NCBI RefSeq assembly: GCF_001426405.1
Contig: NZ_LMEP01000022.1
Location: forward strand, 187,363-251,362
Direction of reading: 5' to 3'
Length of the DNA stretch: 64,000 nt
Origin: Streptomyces sp. Root1304
GTDB taxonomy: Bacteria; Actinomycetota; Actinomycetes; Streptomycetales; Streptomycetaceae
Shown here: positions 63,972-64,000 of the stretch, in pieces
Position numbering within the stretch: position 1 is the first letter of the stretch
Layout of the letters: every line of letters starts with the position of its first letter
Program-made: the position numbers and the translations under genes
The notes under the pieces: model-generated
The model's database searches: none
What the model was told of the DNA's origin: nothing
The model's input: only the letters and a program-made list of their open reading frames with translations

Positions 63972-64000
63972 GTGAGCAACAAGGCTGTACGACAAGGCCG
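63972..64000 (+). CDS. Possible start of a further gene (truncated by the window edge)
   Basis: A GTG at 63972, nine bases after AAGGA, opens a frame beginning MSNKAVRQG. Too short to identify. Confidence 0.3.

Overview
The window reads as chromosomal DNA of a Streptomyces or a very close relative. GC content is very high and third codon positions are nearly all G or C. Operons are tightly packed with ATGA/GTGA overlaps, GTG starts are common, several promoters look leaderless, and there is a complete cellobiose regulon carrying the CebR operator TGGGAGCGCTCCCA. I saw no rRNA, tRNA, insertion sequence, phage gene or CRISPR array.

Bases 1-14.2 kb form a plant cell-wall degradation region. It starts with a truncated SGNH acetylesterase coupled to a secreted PL1 pectate lyase. 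A broken GH48 cellulase follows: its CebR operator is intact but most of its catalytic domain is gone. Divergent from it are secreted CBM2-GH5 and CBM2-GH6 cellulases. Then come cebR and cebE-cebF-cebG-bglC, which import cellobiose and cellotriose and hydrolyse them inside the cell. Perfect CebR operators lie before the GH48 remnant, cebR and cebE; an imperfect one overlaps the bglC ribosome-binding site.

Bases 14.2-25.7 kb are mixed chromosomal functions: a small secreted protein, an IclR regulator, a secreted beta-propeller-like protein, an exported glycerophosphodiesterase, an HD-hydrolase/ECF sigma/CU044_5270 operon, an LLM flavin oxidoreductase, an MMPL transporter and a DUF2470 gene behind a near-perfect DtxR-type iron box.

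Bases 25.7-38.9 kb begin with methylmalonyl-CoA mutase (mutA, mutB) and its chaperone meaB. An HxlR regulator/imine-reductase-like pair, a small monooxygenase-like protein, a bacterial nitric oxide synthase, a LacI regulator facing an 836-residue secreted lectin-bearing protein, and a two-domain VOC protein follow.

Bases 39.1-54.3 kb look like an envelope/redox neighbourhood: a zinc-ribbon epimerase, an OmpR-type two-component system, a coupled GT2-DUF2064-methyltransferase operon, two paralogous membrane cytochrome/molybdopterin modules, a polytopic glycosyltransferase, a MarR-like/TetR pair with three matching operators, and a coupled small-subunit/GMC oxidoreductase/acetoacetate-decarboxylase-like operon. 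A CTTACGRA-type motif recurs at the divergent promoters of this locus.

Bases 54.5-64 kb hold an ABC exporter, a ClC channel/YihY pair, a large secreted subtilase, and at the right edge a type II thioesterase that may mark the border of a polyketide or peptide gene cluster outside the window.
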